DNA of 64,000 bases from Streptomyces spirodelae (lineage in GTDB: Bacteria > Actinomycetota > Actinomycetes > Streptomycetales > Streptomycetaceae): positions 78,915-142,914 of the forward strand of contig NZ_JAFFZN010000022.1 in NCBI RefSeq assembly GCF_017676385.1, in the 5' to 3' direction. A program made the position numbers and the translations under genes. Under the pieces are notes generated by a model. The model ran no database searches. It saw nothing but the letters and a program-made list of their open reading frames with translations, and was not told the DNA's origin. Of this stretch, positions 29,140 to 37,722 are shown one piece after another (position 1 is the stretch's first letter; each line of letters opens with the position of its first letter).

Positions 29140-29943
29140 ATGTCCCCGAAAGCTCAGATTCCCAGCCACCGAAAGCCCCGCTCCAGCAAGATGAATACGG
29201 CGCTGCGTGCGGGTATGACGGGCGGCGTCATGGGCACCATTGCCCTCACCGCGGCGGCGGCGCCGGCCCAGGCGGCCGACAAGAACGCACCGGCCGAGAC
29301 AGTGGAGATGCCCACCCTCTCCACGGCCGACACCACCACGCTCGCGGCCGAGTCCCTGCGCGAGTCCGCCCAGCAGTACAGCCTCCAGCAGGCCCAGGAC
29401 CACGCGGCCACCGAAGCCAAGAAGCAGGCCAAGGAGAACAAGCAGAAGGCCGAGGCCGAGGCCAAGCGCAAGGCCGAGGCCAAGCGCAAGGCGGCGGCCG
29501 CCCGTGAGGCGGCTCAGCAGGCGAAGGAGCGCGCCTCCCGCTCCACCGACCGCGCCTCCCTCTCCACCAAGGCCACCGCGCCGCAGGGCGGCAATGTGGC
29601 CACCCTTCTCAGCTTCCTGCGGGCCCAGGTCGGCAAGTCCTACGTCCTGGGCGCCACCGGCCCCTCGGCCTACGACTGCTCGGGGCTGACCCAGGCGGCC
29701 TTCAAGCAGATCGGCGTCAACCTGCCGCGCACCTCGCAGCCGCAGTCCACGGCCGGCACCCCCGTCTCCCTGAGCAACCTCCAGCCGGGCGACATCCTCT
29801 ACTGGGGCAGCGCGGGCAACGCCTACCACGTGGCCGTCTACGTCGGCGGCGGCAAGTTCATCGGCGCCCAGAACTCCTCCACCGGCATCGTGGAGCGCCC
29901 GCTGAGCTACGACCAGCCCACCGGCGCGGTCCGGGTGCTCTGA
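29140..29943 (+). CDS. Secreted NlpC/P60 cell-wall peptidase
   Basis: Exported peptidoglycan endopeptidase, 267 residues. The N-terminus has basic residues and a hydrophobic segment ending AAAAPAQAADK, a signal peptide. Residues 75 to 150 are a Lys/Glu/Ala-rich coiled coil (AKKQAKENKQKAEAEAKRKA). The C-terminal NlpC/P60 domain has the catalytic Cys in YDCSGLTQAAF, the His in AYHVAVYVGGG and a polar residue further on. ATG at 29140 is preferred to the one at 29116 because a good promoter overlaps that region; neither has a clear ribosome binding site. An NlpC/P60 gene next to nuo is normal in Streptomyces. Confidence 0.9.
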   Translation: MSPKAQIPSHRKPRSSKMNTALRAGMTGGVMGTIALTAAAAPAQAADKNAPAETVEMPTLSTADTTTLAAESLRESAQQYSLQQAQDHAATEAKKQAKENKQKAEAEAKRKAEAKRKAAAAREAAQQAKERASRSTDRASLSTKATAPQGGNVATLLSFLRAQVGKSYVLGATGPSAYDCSGLTQAAFKQIGVNLPRTSQPQSTAGTPVSLSNLQPGDILYWGSAGNAYHVAVYVGGGKFIGAQNSSTGIVERPLSYDQPTGAVRVL

Positions 29944-29977
29944 GCCCGAGTGCTCTGAGCGCGAGCCGTACAACAGG

Positions 29978-30004
29978 AAGGGCCCCGCCTCCGGCGGGGC
30001 CCTT
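29978..30004. terminator. Bidirectional terminator after NlpC/P60 gene
   Basis: Perfect 12-bp stem AAGGGCCCCGCC/GGCGGGGCCCTT with a 3-base loop, between the converging NlpC/P60 and reductase genes. Confidence 0.85.
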
Positions 30005-30032
30005 CTGGTGTCACGGGCGTCGGGCCCCGCCG

Positions 30033-31331
30033 TCAGGCTTTGGGTGTCACCTTGGCGAGGCCGTTGATGGTGCGGTCCATGGCGTCGCCGCCGGTGGGGT
30101 CGGTGAGGTTGGCGAGCATCTTGAGGGTGAAGCGCATCAGGACCGGGTGCGTGAGGCCGCGTTCGGTGGCGAGCTTCATGACCTTGGGGTTGCCGATGAG
30201 CTTCACAAAGGCGCGGCCCATCGTGTAGTAACCGCCGTAGGTGTCCTTGAGGAGCTTCGGGTAGCGGCGCAGGGCCAGCTCCCGCTGCGCCGGGGTGGCC
30301 CGCGCGTGTGCCTGGACGATGGTCTCGGCGGCGATGGCACCGGACTCCATGGCGTAGGCGATGCCCTCCCCGTTGAACGGGTTCACCAGTCCGCCCGCGT
30401 CACCGACCAGCAGCAGGCCCTTGGTGTAGTGGGGCTGGCGGTTGAAGGCCATGGGGAGCGCGGCACCGCGGATGGGGCCCGTCATGTTCTCCGGGGTGTA
30501 ACCCCACTCCTCGGGCATCGAGGCGCACCACGCCTTGAGCACCTCGCGCCAGTCGAGCTCCTTGAAGGCCGCGGAGGTGTTGAGGACGCCGAGGCCGACG
30601 TTGGAGGTGCCGTCGCCCATGCCGAAGATCCAGCCGTAGCCGGGCAGCAGCCGGTCCTCGGGGCCCCGCCGGTCCCACAGCTCCAGCCAGGACTCGAGGT
30701 AGTCGTCGTCGTGCCGCGGCGAGGTGAAGTACGTACGGACCGCGACGCCCATCGGCCGGTCCTCGCGGCGGTGCAGGCCCATCTTCAGCGACAGCCGGGT
30801 CGAGTTGCCGTCGGCCGCGACGACGACCGGGGCATGGAACGTGACCGGGGTCTTCTCCTCGCCCAGCTTGGCGTGCACCCCGGTGACACGGCCGGTCCGC
30901 TCGTCCAGGACCGGTTCGGTGACGTTGCAGCGCTCGTGCAGCCGTGCGCCTGCCTTCTGCGCCTGGCGGGCGAGCTGCTCGTCGAAGTCGTCGCGCTTGC
31001 GGACCAGGCCGTAGTCCGGGTAGCTGGCCAGCTCCGGCCAGGGGAGCTGGAGGCGGTGCCCGCCGCCGATGATGCGCAGGCCCTTGTTGCGCAGCCAGCC
31101 CGCCTCTTCGGAGATGTCGATCCCCATCGCCACGAGCTGCTTGGTGGCGCGCGGGGTGAGGCCGTCGCCGCACACCTTCTCGCGCGGGAACGCCGTCTTC
31201 TCCAGCAGCAGCACGTCCAGACCGCTGCGCGCCAGGTGGTACGCGGTCGTGGAGCCCGCGGGCCCGGCACCGACGACGATCACATCGGCGGTCCGCTCGG
31301 AAGCTGTTGCCTTCGACTGGGGATCGGCCAC
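30033..31331 (-). CDS. Geranylgeranyl reductase family flavoprotein
   Basis: FAD-dependent reductase of 432 residues in the geranylgeranyl reductase/menaquinone reductase family, which saturates double bonds in isoprenoid chains. The FAD Rossmann motif VIVVGAGPAGSTTAYHLARSG is near the N-terminus, the KVCGDGLTPRA segment is the family signature, and LLLVGDAGGLVNPFNGEGI is the second FAD motif. Streptomyces menaquinones carry partly hydrogenated side chains, and mycobacterial MenJ does this reaction; the position between nuo and menG/mqnC makes a role in menaquinone side-chain reduction likely but not proven. Confidence 0.82.
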   Translation of the reverse strand: MADPQSKATASERTADVIVVGAGPAGSTTAYHLARSGLDVLLLEKTAFPREKVCGDGLTPRATKQLVAMGIDISEEAGWLRNKGLRIIGGGHRLQLPWPELASYPDYGLVRKRDDFDEQLARQAQKAGARLHERCNVTEPVLDERTGRVTGVHAKLGEEKTPVTFHAPVVVAADGNSTRLSLKMGLHRREDRPMGVAVRTYFTSPRHDDDYLESWLELWDRRGPEDRLLPGYGWIFGMGDGTSNVGLGVLNTSAAFKELDWREVLKAWCASMPEEWGYTPENMTGPIRGAALPMAFNRQPHYTKGLLLVGDAGGLVNPFNGEGIAYAMESGAIAAETIVQAHARATPAQRELALRRYPKLLKDTYGGYYTMGRAFVKLIGNPKVMKLATERGLTHPVLMRFTLKMLANLTDPTGGDAMDRTINGLAKVTPKA

Positions 31332-31400
31332 TGGGACTCCCGCGTGCTGGCTGATTCGGCTGACCGCGCCAGTCTATGCGGGCGCGCGGACCCCGTCGTT

Positions 31401-31428
31401 GTGCGGCCCCCGCCCTCGGGGGCCGCAC
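31401..31428 (-). terminator. Terminator after the zinc-ribbon membrane protein gene
   Basis: Perfect 12-bp stem GTGCGGCCCCCG/CGGGGGCCGCAC with a CCCT loop, about 20 bases beyond the stop codon of the minus-strand gene. Confidence 0.8.
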
Positions 31429-31448
31429 GGTTCACGCCCTCGGCTCCG

Positions 31449-33998
31449 TCAGTTCCCGTCCTCGTCCCAGGTGCTCAGCGCGGTACTGAAGACCTGTTCG
31501 CGGTCCGGGTCCCACTCGTCGTAGCGGTTCTCCACATAGATGCTGTACTCGGTGCCGTCCTCGCTGACATACGCCTGGTCGATGGCGTGGATGGTGCGGC
31601 CCGAGTCGTCCGAGGTGTAGACGAACTCCCAGCGGGCGCCGGGCCGCCCCCGGAAGGTGTTCTTCGTCAGTTCGAGCCGCCGGTACCCGTCCCGCTTGCG
31701 CGCGCCGTTCTCCAGGGTGCGGAAGTTCTCGTACGAGGACTGGCCGGCGTTCTCGATGATGCCGATCCGCAGGTAGTCGCCCCCGGTGGGCGCCTCGTAG
31801 TCGACCTGGGTGCCCTTCGTACGGCGCTGCCAGCCCTCCATGACGCCGACGGAGAACCCCTTGGGGTCGTCCATCCGCTCGAAGCCCTCGGGCAGCTCGG
31901 TGGTCTGCGGGCTGCCCGGTGAGCCGCCCGCGCCGACGTCCTCGCCGGTTCCGGTGTCGTCGTCGGGGACAGGAGCACCAAAGCTGTCGGACGGTGCGGG
32001 CTTCGGCCCCTGCTGCTCCTCGTCGGCGGGCTGCTGCTTCTTGGAGGAGTCCTTGGTGGTTCCCTTCGTGGGCTTCCCGGCGGCCGACTTGCTGTCACTC
32101 TTGCCATCGTCACCCGCCAGGTAGAAGGCACCCCCGGCCGCGATGCCGCCCACCAGGAACACGGCCAGGACGAGCCCCGCCCACATCAGTCCCCGCCTGC
32201 GCTGCGGCGGCGGCACGGGACCGCCGCCCCCACCCGGGCCAAGGACTTCGGGGCCGTCCCCGGTCTCGGTGGCCGGGTACGCGGCCCCCGGCTCGTCCCC
32301 CTGACCGGGTGCCGGCGCCGGGGCGGGCGGCGGCCCGGCGGGCGCGGCCGGTGCCCCCGTGGCGGTTGGGGCGTAGCTGCCCGGTCCATAACTCCCGGCA
32401 CCGTAGCCGCCGTACGTCCCCGCTCCGTAAGTCCCGGCGCCGTACGCCCCGGCGCCGTACGCTCCGGCGCCGTACGCGCCCGGGCCCGTCCCGCCCGGGC
32501 CGCCCTTGCCGAACTGGGCCCGCACGAACGGAACCAGCAGCGTGCCGCCGTACGACCACAGCAGCGCGAACAGCAGCAGCTCGGCGATGCCGATCGCGAC
32601 TTCTCCGTTCGCGTAGAGGCGGTCGCCGGACCCGAAGTCGCCGTAATCCTCACCGTAGTTGCCGTCGTAGTCGCTGCCGAGACCGCTGCTTCCGTCGTGC
32701 ACGGCAGCGGTCGACTCGCGGAAGTCGGCCGTGTAGCCCGCTCCGGCCAGACCGGCGATCACCAGCAGGCCGAGGACGAACAACCCGGCCGCGAGCAGCT
32801 GTTCGCGGCGGTCGGCACTGCGCCGGGCCACCAACGTGCCCAGCAGCAGCGCGCACGCCAGCCCCCCGGCCAGCGCGCCCACCACAGCCCAGCCGTCGGC
32901 GAGGTCGCTCAACTCCCCGTAGCCGAACGACTCGCGCCCCGAGCTCAACTCGCTGACGTTCCACTTGATGTCGGTCGGCGCGCCCCAGGCCAGGGCGAGG
33001 CCGAAGGCACCGACGTTGGGCAGCAGCGCCACCAGTGCCCACACGGAGCCGGTGTCGGCGCCGTCCTGGGAGACCAGGACGATGAACATCACGACGGCGG
33101 CCAGCGCGCTCACGCACACCAGCGCGAGCCCCGCCGTCCGCAGCGCACCCACCACCACGCGGGGGCCGGGGCGCGCGGCCAACCAGGCGTCGGTCGCTCC
33201 CCGGCCCAGCACCACCGCGGCGACGAACGTGGAGAGCAGGAAGCTCCACAGCAGGGTGAGTCCGGGCGCGGACTCCAACTCCAACCCCTCGTACGAGGGA
33301 GAGGCGTACAGCCCCAGCGCGAGCCCCCCGAGTCCGCACACTGCGCCGATCCGCAGCGCCGCCTCGAAGCCGGCCGAGGGCGGCGCCGTTGCCAGCCGGC
33401 GCCGCTCGCGGCGGGCCGCGACGACGAGAGCGCCGATCCAGACGGCGGTCACCAGCAGCGGCATCCCGGAGAGCTCCGCGTCTCCGGCGACACGCGAGCC
33501 CTGGGTGAGGGTGCCGGCGTCGGCCGAGACGCCGAATCCGCCGCCGACCCCCTGGAGCAGCGCGGCCAGCGCGACCCGCATCCGGGTGCCCCAGCCGATG
33601 TCCAGGTCGTCGATCTCGTCGTTGGACCAGATGCCGATGGCGCAGGCCGCGACGAACACCAGTGCCAGCGGCCACCCGGCGACACGCAGCGCGCCGAGCC
33701 AGTCGCCCTTGACGGTGCGTGCCAGGAACATGCCGACCGGGCTGGGCCGGGCGGGCCCGGTGAGTTGGCCGGGCGGCGGAGGCGGCGCGTACGCGGGCTG
33801 TGGAGGCTGCGTGGGCGGCGGCGTGGGCTGTGCCGGCTGCGAGACCTGGGTGGGTGCATGGGTCGGCGGCGCCGCGGGAGGGGGCGGGGCCGCCGGTGCC
33901 GCCGGGGCGCCGCACGACATGCAGAAGCGTGCCTCGGCGGGGGATTCGGCACCGCACTGCGAGCAGCGCGACGATGACGGCGGCGGCGGGGACGACAT
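31449..33998 (-). CDS. Large zinc-ribbon membrane protein
   Basis: 849-residue membrane protein with no assigned function. A zinc ribbon at the start (CSQCGAESPAEARFCMSCGA) is followed by a Pro-rich stretch, about nine hydrophobic segments, a Gly/Tyr/Ala repeat region (units of GAYGA), a further membrane segment (GLMWAGLVLAVFLVGGIAAG), a Lys/Ser-rich linker and an exported C-terminal domain (LPEGFERMDDPKGFSVGVM to the end) like those on the outside of many streptomycete membrane and kinase proteins. It resembles the hydrophobic proteins called streptophobe in this genus. ATG at 33998 gives MSSPPPPSSSRCSQCG; an upstream in-frame ATG would add unrelated sequence. Lies alone between two terminators or repeats. 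Confidence 0.8.
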   Translation of the reverse strand: MSSPPPPSSSRCSQCGAESPAEARFCMSCGAPAAPAAPPPPAAPPTHAPTQVSQPAQPTPPPTQPPQPAYAPPPPPGQLTGPARPSPVGMFLARTVKGDWLGALRVAGWPLALVFVAACAIGIWSNDEIDDLDIGWGTRMRVALAALLQGVGGGFGVSADAGTLTQGSRVAGDAELSGMPLLVTAVWIGALVVAARRERRRLATAPPSAGFEAALRIGAVCGLGGLALGLYASPSYEGLELESAPGLTLLWSFLLSTFVAAVVLGRGATDAWLAARPGPRVVVGALRTAGLALVCVSALAAVVMFIVLVSQDGADTGSVWALVALLPNVGAFGLALAWGAPTDIKWNVSELSSGRESFGYGELSDLADGWAVVGALAGGLACALLLGTLVARRSADRREQLLAAGLFVLGLLVIAGLAGAGYTADFRESTAAVHDGSSGLGSDYDGNYGEDYGDFGSGDRLYANGEVAIGIAELLLFALLWSYGGTLLVPFVRAQFGKGGPGGTGPGAYGAGAYGAGAYGAGTYGAGTYGGYGAGSYGPGSYAPTATGAPAAPAGPPPAPAPAPGQGDEPGAAYPATETGDGPEVLGPGGGGGPVPPPQRRRGLMWAGLVLAVFLVGGIAAGGAFYLAGDDGKSDSKSAAGKPTKGTTKDSSKKQQPADEEQQGPKPAPSDSFGAPVPDDDTGTGEDVGAGGSPGSPQTTELPEGFERMDDPKGFSVGVMEGWQRRTKGTQVDYEAPTGGDYLRIGIIENAGQSSYENFRTLENGARKRDGYRRLELTKNTFRGRPGARWEFVYTSDDSGRTIHAIDQAYVSEDGTEYSIYVENRYDEWDPDREQVFSTALSTWDEDGN
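32395..32490 (-). repeat. In-gene 15-bp tandem repeats coding GAYGA units
   Basis: Repeated CCGGCGCCGTACGCC-like units on the plus strand encode consecutive Gly-Ala-Tyr-Gly-Ala repeats in the zinc-ribbon membrane protein. Copy number can be expected to vary between strains. Confidence 0.7.
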
Positions 33999-34188
33999 GG
34001 CGCTCCGATGCGGTTGCGTACGGGAGGGGATGAAGCGGCACACAGGGGCACCGCTCGTGCGCGTACGGTATGTAGGGACGGGGTTACATCGTTCCGCCGA
34101 ACGCCCTTGGAGGGAAGAAGATTTATCCAAGCGCAACCGGACTTGGCCGGCAGCGCCTCGGTCCGACTCCGCGTCAGTCCGCGACACC

Positions 34189-34258
34189 GTGTCGGTTCTC
34201 CGGCGCCGTGTCGGTTCTCCGGCGCCGTGTCGGTTCTCCGGCGCCGCGTCGGTTCCCC
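34189..34258. repeat. 19-bp tandem repeat array downstream of menG
   Basis: Three exact copies of GTGTCGGTTCTCCGGCGCC (34189-34245) followed by a partial, changed copy, ending just before the menG stop codon. No protein is supported here. Confidence 0.85.
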
Positions 34259-34268
34259 TGCCCCGCGA

Positions 34269-34967
34269 TCAGTCCCGTGCGCGGAACCCGCGGTGCAGCG
34301 CCACGATGCCGCCCGTCAGATTGCGCCACGCCACCCGGGTCCATCCCGCGTCCTGGAGACGGGCCGCGAGCGCCGGCTGGTCGGGCCACTCGCGGATGGA
34401 CTCCGCGAGGTAGACATAGGCGTCCGGGCTGCTGCTGACCCGCCGGGCGATCGGCGGCAGCGCGCGCATCAGGTACTCGGTGTAGACGGTGCGGAAGGGC
34501 GCCCAGGTCGGGTGGCTGAACTCGCAGATCAGCACGCGCCCGCCGGGCTTGGTGACCCGGCGCATCTCCGCGAGCGCCTCCTGAACGGCGCTGACGTTGC
34601 GCAGTCCGAAGGAGATGGTCACCGCGTCGAACGTGGCGTCCGCGAAGGGCAGTCGGGTCGCATCCCCGGCGGTGAAGGGCATCCAGGGGTGGCGCTGCTT
34701 GCCCTCGCGCAGCATGCCGAGCGAGAAGTCGCACGGCACCGTGAAGGCCCCGGCCTCCACGAAGGGCAGCGACGAGGTGCCGGTACCCGCCGCCAGGTCC
34801 AGCACCCGCTCGCCGGGGCGCGCGTCGACGGCGTCGGCGACGGCGCGCCGCCACAGCCGGGCCTGGCCCAGCGAGAGCACGTCGTTGGTGAGGTCGTACT
34901 TGGCCGCCACGTCGTCGAACATGGCCGCGACCTCGTGCGGCTTCTTGTCCAGGGATGCCCGCGTCAC
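34269..34967 (-). CDS. menG: Demethylmenaquinone methyltransferase
   Basis: SAM-dependent C-methyltransferase of 232 residues (UbiE/MenG family) that converts demethylmenaquinone to menaquinone. Motif I is VLDLAAGTGTSSLPF; AGDATRLPFADATFDAVTIS and FGLRNVSAVQEALAEMRRVT are the post-I and II regions, and RVLICEFSHP is motif III of the family. The N-terminal VAAMFDDVAAKYDLTNDVLS is typical. It lies 49 bases beyond the mqnC stop in the same direction, so mqnC-menG probably form one transcript. The 3' end abuts a tandem repeat array. Confidence 0.93.
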   Translation of the reverse strand: MTRASLDKKPHEVAAMFDDVAAKYDLTNDVLSLGQARLWRRAVADAVDARPGERVLDLAAGTGTSSLPFVEAGAFTVPCDFSLGMLREGKQRHPWMPFTAGDATRLPFADATFDAVTISFGLRNVSAVQEALAEMRRVTKPGGRVLICEFSHPTWAPFRTVYTEYLMRALPPIARRVSSSPDAYVYLAESIREWPDQPALAARLQDAGWTRVAWRNLTGGIVALHRGFRARD

Positions 34968-35016
34968 GTCGTCTGTTGTCCGTCCGGTCGTCAGTTCACG
35001 TCGCCAGTCCGCGACG

Positions 35017-36222
35017 TCAGTTCGCGTCGATGAGCGCCAGTTCGGGGTGGGCGGTTCCCCCGTCGATGGCGGTGGAGGAGAAGTGCGAGACGACCTTGTC
35101 GTCCACCGGGTCGTTCGCCGGGTCGTCGTGCACCACCAGGTGCTCGTACGTCGTGGCCCGCTGCGCCGGGACGCGGCCCGCCTTGCGGATGAGGTCGATC
35201 AGCTCCATCCGGTTGGAGCGGTGCTTGGCGCCCGCCGAGGAGACGACGTTCTCCTCCAGCATCACCGAGCCGAGGTCGTCGGCGCCGTAGTGCAGCGAGA
35301 GCTGGCCGATGTCCTTGCCGGTGGTCAGCCAGGAGCCCTGGATGTGGGCGACGTTGTCGAGGAAGATCCGCGCGATGGCGATCATCCGCAGGTACTCGAA
35401 GACGGTCGCCTGCGTCTGCCCCTTCAGGTGGTTGTTCTCCGGCTGGTAGGTGTACGGGATGAAGGCGCGGAAGCCGCCGGTGCGGTCCTGCACGTCCCGG
35501 ATCATCCGCAGATGTTCGATCCGCTCGGCGTTGGTCTCGCCGGTGCCCATCAGCATGGTGGAGGTGGACTCCACCCCCAGGCCGTGGGCGATCTCCATGA
35601 TCTCCAGCCAGCGCTCGCCCGACTCCTTGAGCGGAGCGATGGCCTTGCGGGGCCGCGCCGGCAGCAGTTCGGCCCCGGCACCCGCGAAGGAGTCGAGCCC
35701 GGCCGCGTGGATGCGCTCGATCGCCTCCTTCGGCGTCACCCCGGAGATCCGCGCCATGTGCTCGACCTCGCTGGCACCGAGGGAGTGGATGACCAGCTGC
35801 GGGAACGCCTTCTTGATCGCGGCGAAGTGCTCCTCGTAGTACTCCACCCCGAAGTCCGGGTGGTGGCCGCCCTGGAACATGATCTGGGTGCCGCCCAGCT
35901 CCACCGTCTCCGCGCAGCGGCGCAGGATGTCGTCCAGGTCGCGGATCCACACCTTGTCGCTCTTGGGCGAGGCGTAGAAAGCGCAGAACTTGCACGCCGT
36001 CACGCACGAGTTGGTGTAGTTGATGTTGCGCTCGATGATGTACGTCGCGATGTGCTCGGTCCCCGCGTAGCGGCGGCGCCGCGCCTTGTCGGCGGCGGCG
36101 CCCAGCGCGTGCAGAGGCGCGTACCGGTAGAGGTCGAGCGCCTCCTCGGGAGTGACGCGCCCCCCGGCGGCGGCGCGGTCGAGGGCGGAGAGCAGGTCGG
36201 CTTCCGACACGTGCGCTGTCAC
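35017..36222 (-). CDS. mqnC: Cyclic dehypoxanthinyl futalosine synthase
   Basis: Radical SAM enzyme of the futalosine menaquinone pathway, 401 residues, which cyclises dehypoxanthine futalosine. The [4Fe-4S] motif is CVTACKFC at residues 73-80, in RNINYTNSCVTACKFC. MFQGGHHPDFGVEYYEEHF and STMLMGTGETNAERIEHL are MqnC-type stretches. GTG at 36222 is chosen because GGAGGGA lies about 8 bases upstream; a longer start would add MRMCDLWRDAT without a binding site. Co-transcribed with menG. Confidence 0.94.
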   Translation of the reverse strand: MTAHVSEADLLSALDRAAAGGRVTPEEALDLYRYAPLHALGAAADKARRRRYAGTEHIATYIIERNINYTNSCVTACKFCAFYASPKSDKVWIRDLDDILRRCAETVELGGTQIMFQGGHHPDFGVEYYEEHFAAIKKAFPQLVIHSLGASEVEHMARISGVTPKEAIERIHAAGLDSFAGAGAELLPARPRKAIAPLKESGERWLEIMEIAHGLGVESTSTMLMGTGETNAERIEHLRMIRDVQDRTGGFRAFIPYTYQPENNHLKGQTQATVFEYLRMIAIARIFLDNVAHIQGSWLTTGKDIGQLSLHYGADDLGSVMLEENVVSSAGAKHRSNRMELIDLIRKAGRVPAQRATTYEHLVVHDDPANDPVDDKVVSHFSSTAIDGGTAHPELALIDAN

Positions 36223-36337
36223 CGTGGCGTCCCTCCAAAGGTCGCACATTCGCACATTCGATACAGCTGGCCGCTCACCACAGCACAGCGGCGCCGGACC
36301 AGCCTACGCCAGCCGTACTCAGGGCATTCGGGGGCAC

Positions 36338-37198
36338 TCAACCGCGCAGCATCTCCACCCGGACGTCCGGCGGGAAACCGGTCGTCGCGCCCGTACGGCG
36401 GGCGAACTCGGCGACACCCTCCAGCTGCCGCTCACCGAACCGGAAGTCGAGCGTGGTGAAGTACCGCTCCAGCACCTTCGGCTCGAAGATCTCGTAGCGC
36501 GCGGCGTGCTCGGCCACCTGGTCGACCTGTTCCATGGCCAGATCGCGCGAGGCCAGGAAGGCCCGGTGCGTCTCGTGCACCGTCTCCGGGGCGCGCTGGA
36601 GGAAGTCGCGGCGCACCGCCCAGACGGCGAAGACGAACGGCAGCCCCGTCCACTCCTTCCACAGCCGCCCCAGGTCGTGCACCTGGAGGTCCTGCTCGGG
36701 CAGCTGCCGCAGATAGGCGCGCAGCCCCACGTCGCCGATGACGACGGCGGCGTCCGCCTCCTTCATCATCCGCTCCAGATCGGGCGGACAGCTGTAGTAC
36801 TCCGGCTGGACGCCGTACCGCTCGGCGAGGAGCAGCTCGGCCAGCCGTACCGAGGTGCGCGACGTCGAGCCGAGTGCCACCCGTGCGCCGTCCAGCTGGT
36901 CGAGCGGGACGCGGGAGACGATCTCGCAGGACATCACGTCGCCGTCGCACCCCACGGCGATGTCCGGCAGCGCGACGAGGTCGTCGGCGTTGCGCAGGAA
37001 CTCGACCAGAGTGACGGGCCCCATGTCGAGGCGTCCGTCGATGATCATCTCGCTCAGCTTCTCGGGGGTGTCCCGGGTGAGGTCCAGGTCCAGCAGGGTG
37101 TGGGTGTGGACCAGGCCCCAGTACAGCGGCAGACAGTTGAGGAACTGGATGTGCGCGACGCGGGGTCGGGTGCGCACCTGCCTCGGTTTCGCAGTCAC
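36338..37198 (-). CDS. mqnA: Chorismate dehydratase (futalosine pathway)
   Basis: First dedicated enzyme of the futalosine menaquinone pathway, 286 residues, converting chorismate to 3-enolpyruvylbenzoate. It has a periplasmic-binding-protein-like fold without a signal peptide; VAHIQFLNCLPLYWGL, LDMGPVTLVEFLRNADDL and ALGSTSRTSVRLAELLL are family stretches. GTG at 37198 has GGAGA just upstream; the frame continues upstream without family similarity. It lies 115 bases upstream of mqnC in the same direction. Confidence 0.93.
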   Translation of the reverse strand: MTAKPRQVRTRPRVAHIQFLNCLPLYWGLVHTHTLLDLDLTRDTPEKLSEMIIDGRLDMGPVTLVEFLRNADDLVALPDIAVGCDGDVMSCEIVSRVPLDQLDGARVALGSTSRTSVRLAELLLAERYGVQPEYYSCPPDLERMMKEADAAVVIGDVGLRAYLRQLPEQDLQVHDLGRLWKEWTGLPFVFAVWAVRRDFLQRAPETVHETHRAFLASRDLAMEQVDQVAEHAARYEIFEPKVLERYFTTLDFRFGERQLEGVAEFARRTGATTGFPPDVRVEMLRG

Positions 37199-37277
37199 TC
37201 TCCGGAGAGTACGCCCCGCTCCCGGCCCCGCCACGCGGGGTCCCTCGGCCGGCGCACGGCACATGATCCGCAGCCCT

Positions 37278-37305
37278 TCCACGCCGGGCACCACCGTGCT
37301 AGGCT
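37278..37305 (+). promoter_or_regulatory. Candidate promoter of the cold-shock gene
   Basis: TTCCAC and TAGGCT separated by 16 bases would start transcription near 37312 and give a leader of about 127 bases, normal for cold-shock genes. Assigned by eye only. Confidence 0.35.
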
Positions 37306-37438
37306 CGAAGCCAAGTTGCAGTTTGGTTTCCCTTGCAGTACAGAGCCTGCGGAGCATGTGACCGCGGGCTCTCGTCGTTTTCAGGCTTCTTTGTGGGTTC
37401 TGGGAGCAGGGACACCCTTATAGGCCCAAGGAGGGCTT

Positions 37439-37642
37439 ATGGCTACCGGAACCGTTAAGTGGTTCAACGCCGAAAAGGGCTTCGGATTCATCGCCCAGGA
37501 CGGCGGCGGTCCCGATGTCTTCGTCCACTACTCCGCGATCAACGCATCCGGTTTCCGCTCTCTCGAGGAGAACCAGATGGTGTCGTTCGATGTCACGCAG
37601 GGCCCCAAGGGCCCGCAGGCGGAGAATGTCACCGCGCAGTAG
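37439..37642 (+). CDS. Cold-shock protein (CspA family)
   Basis: Single cold-shock domain of 67 residues, an RNA/DNA chaperone. RNP1 is KGFGFIAQ and RNP2 is VFVHYSAI, and MATGTVKWFNAEKGFGFI is nearly invariant in the family. The ribosome binding site AAGGAGGG at 37428-37435 is strong. A leader of over 100 bases precedes it. In S. coelicolor a csp gene also sits next to mqnA, so this is the conserved neighbour. Confidence 0.96.
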   Translation: MATGTVKWFNAEKGFGFIAQDGGGPDVFVHYSAINASGFRSLEENQMVSFDVTQGPKGPQAENVTAQ

Positions 37643-37673
37643 TCCCTGACTCTGCAGTATCCAGCAGTACCCA

Positions 37674-37701
37674 AGGAGCCCCCGCCTCGGCGGGGGCTCC
37701 T
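37674..37701. terminator. Bidirectional terminator csp / rpiB-like gene
   Basis: Perfect 13-bp stem AGGAGCCCCCGCC with its complement and a very short loop, followed by a T-rich stretch (GCCTTTTG) on the csp side. It also lies 22 bases beyond the stop codon of the converging operon. Confidence 0.88.
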
Positions 37702-37722
37702 GCCTTTTGAAGGGGCACCCCC

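Noticed and set aside
34189..34258. CRISPR-like array
   Set aside because: The repeats are directly adjacent with no spacers and no cas genes are near.
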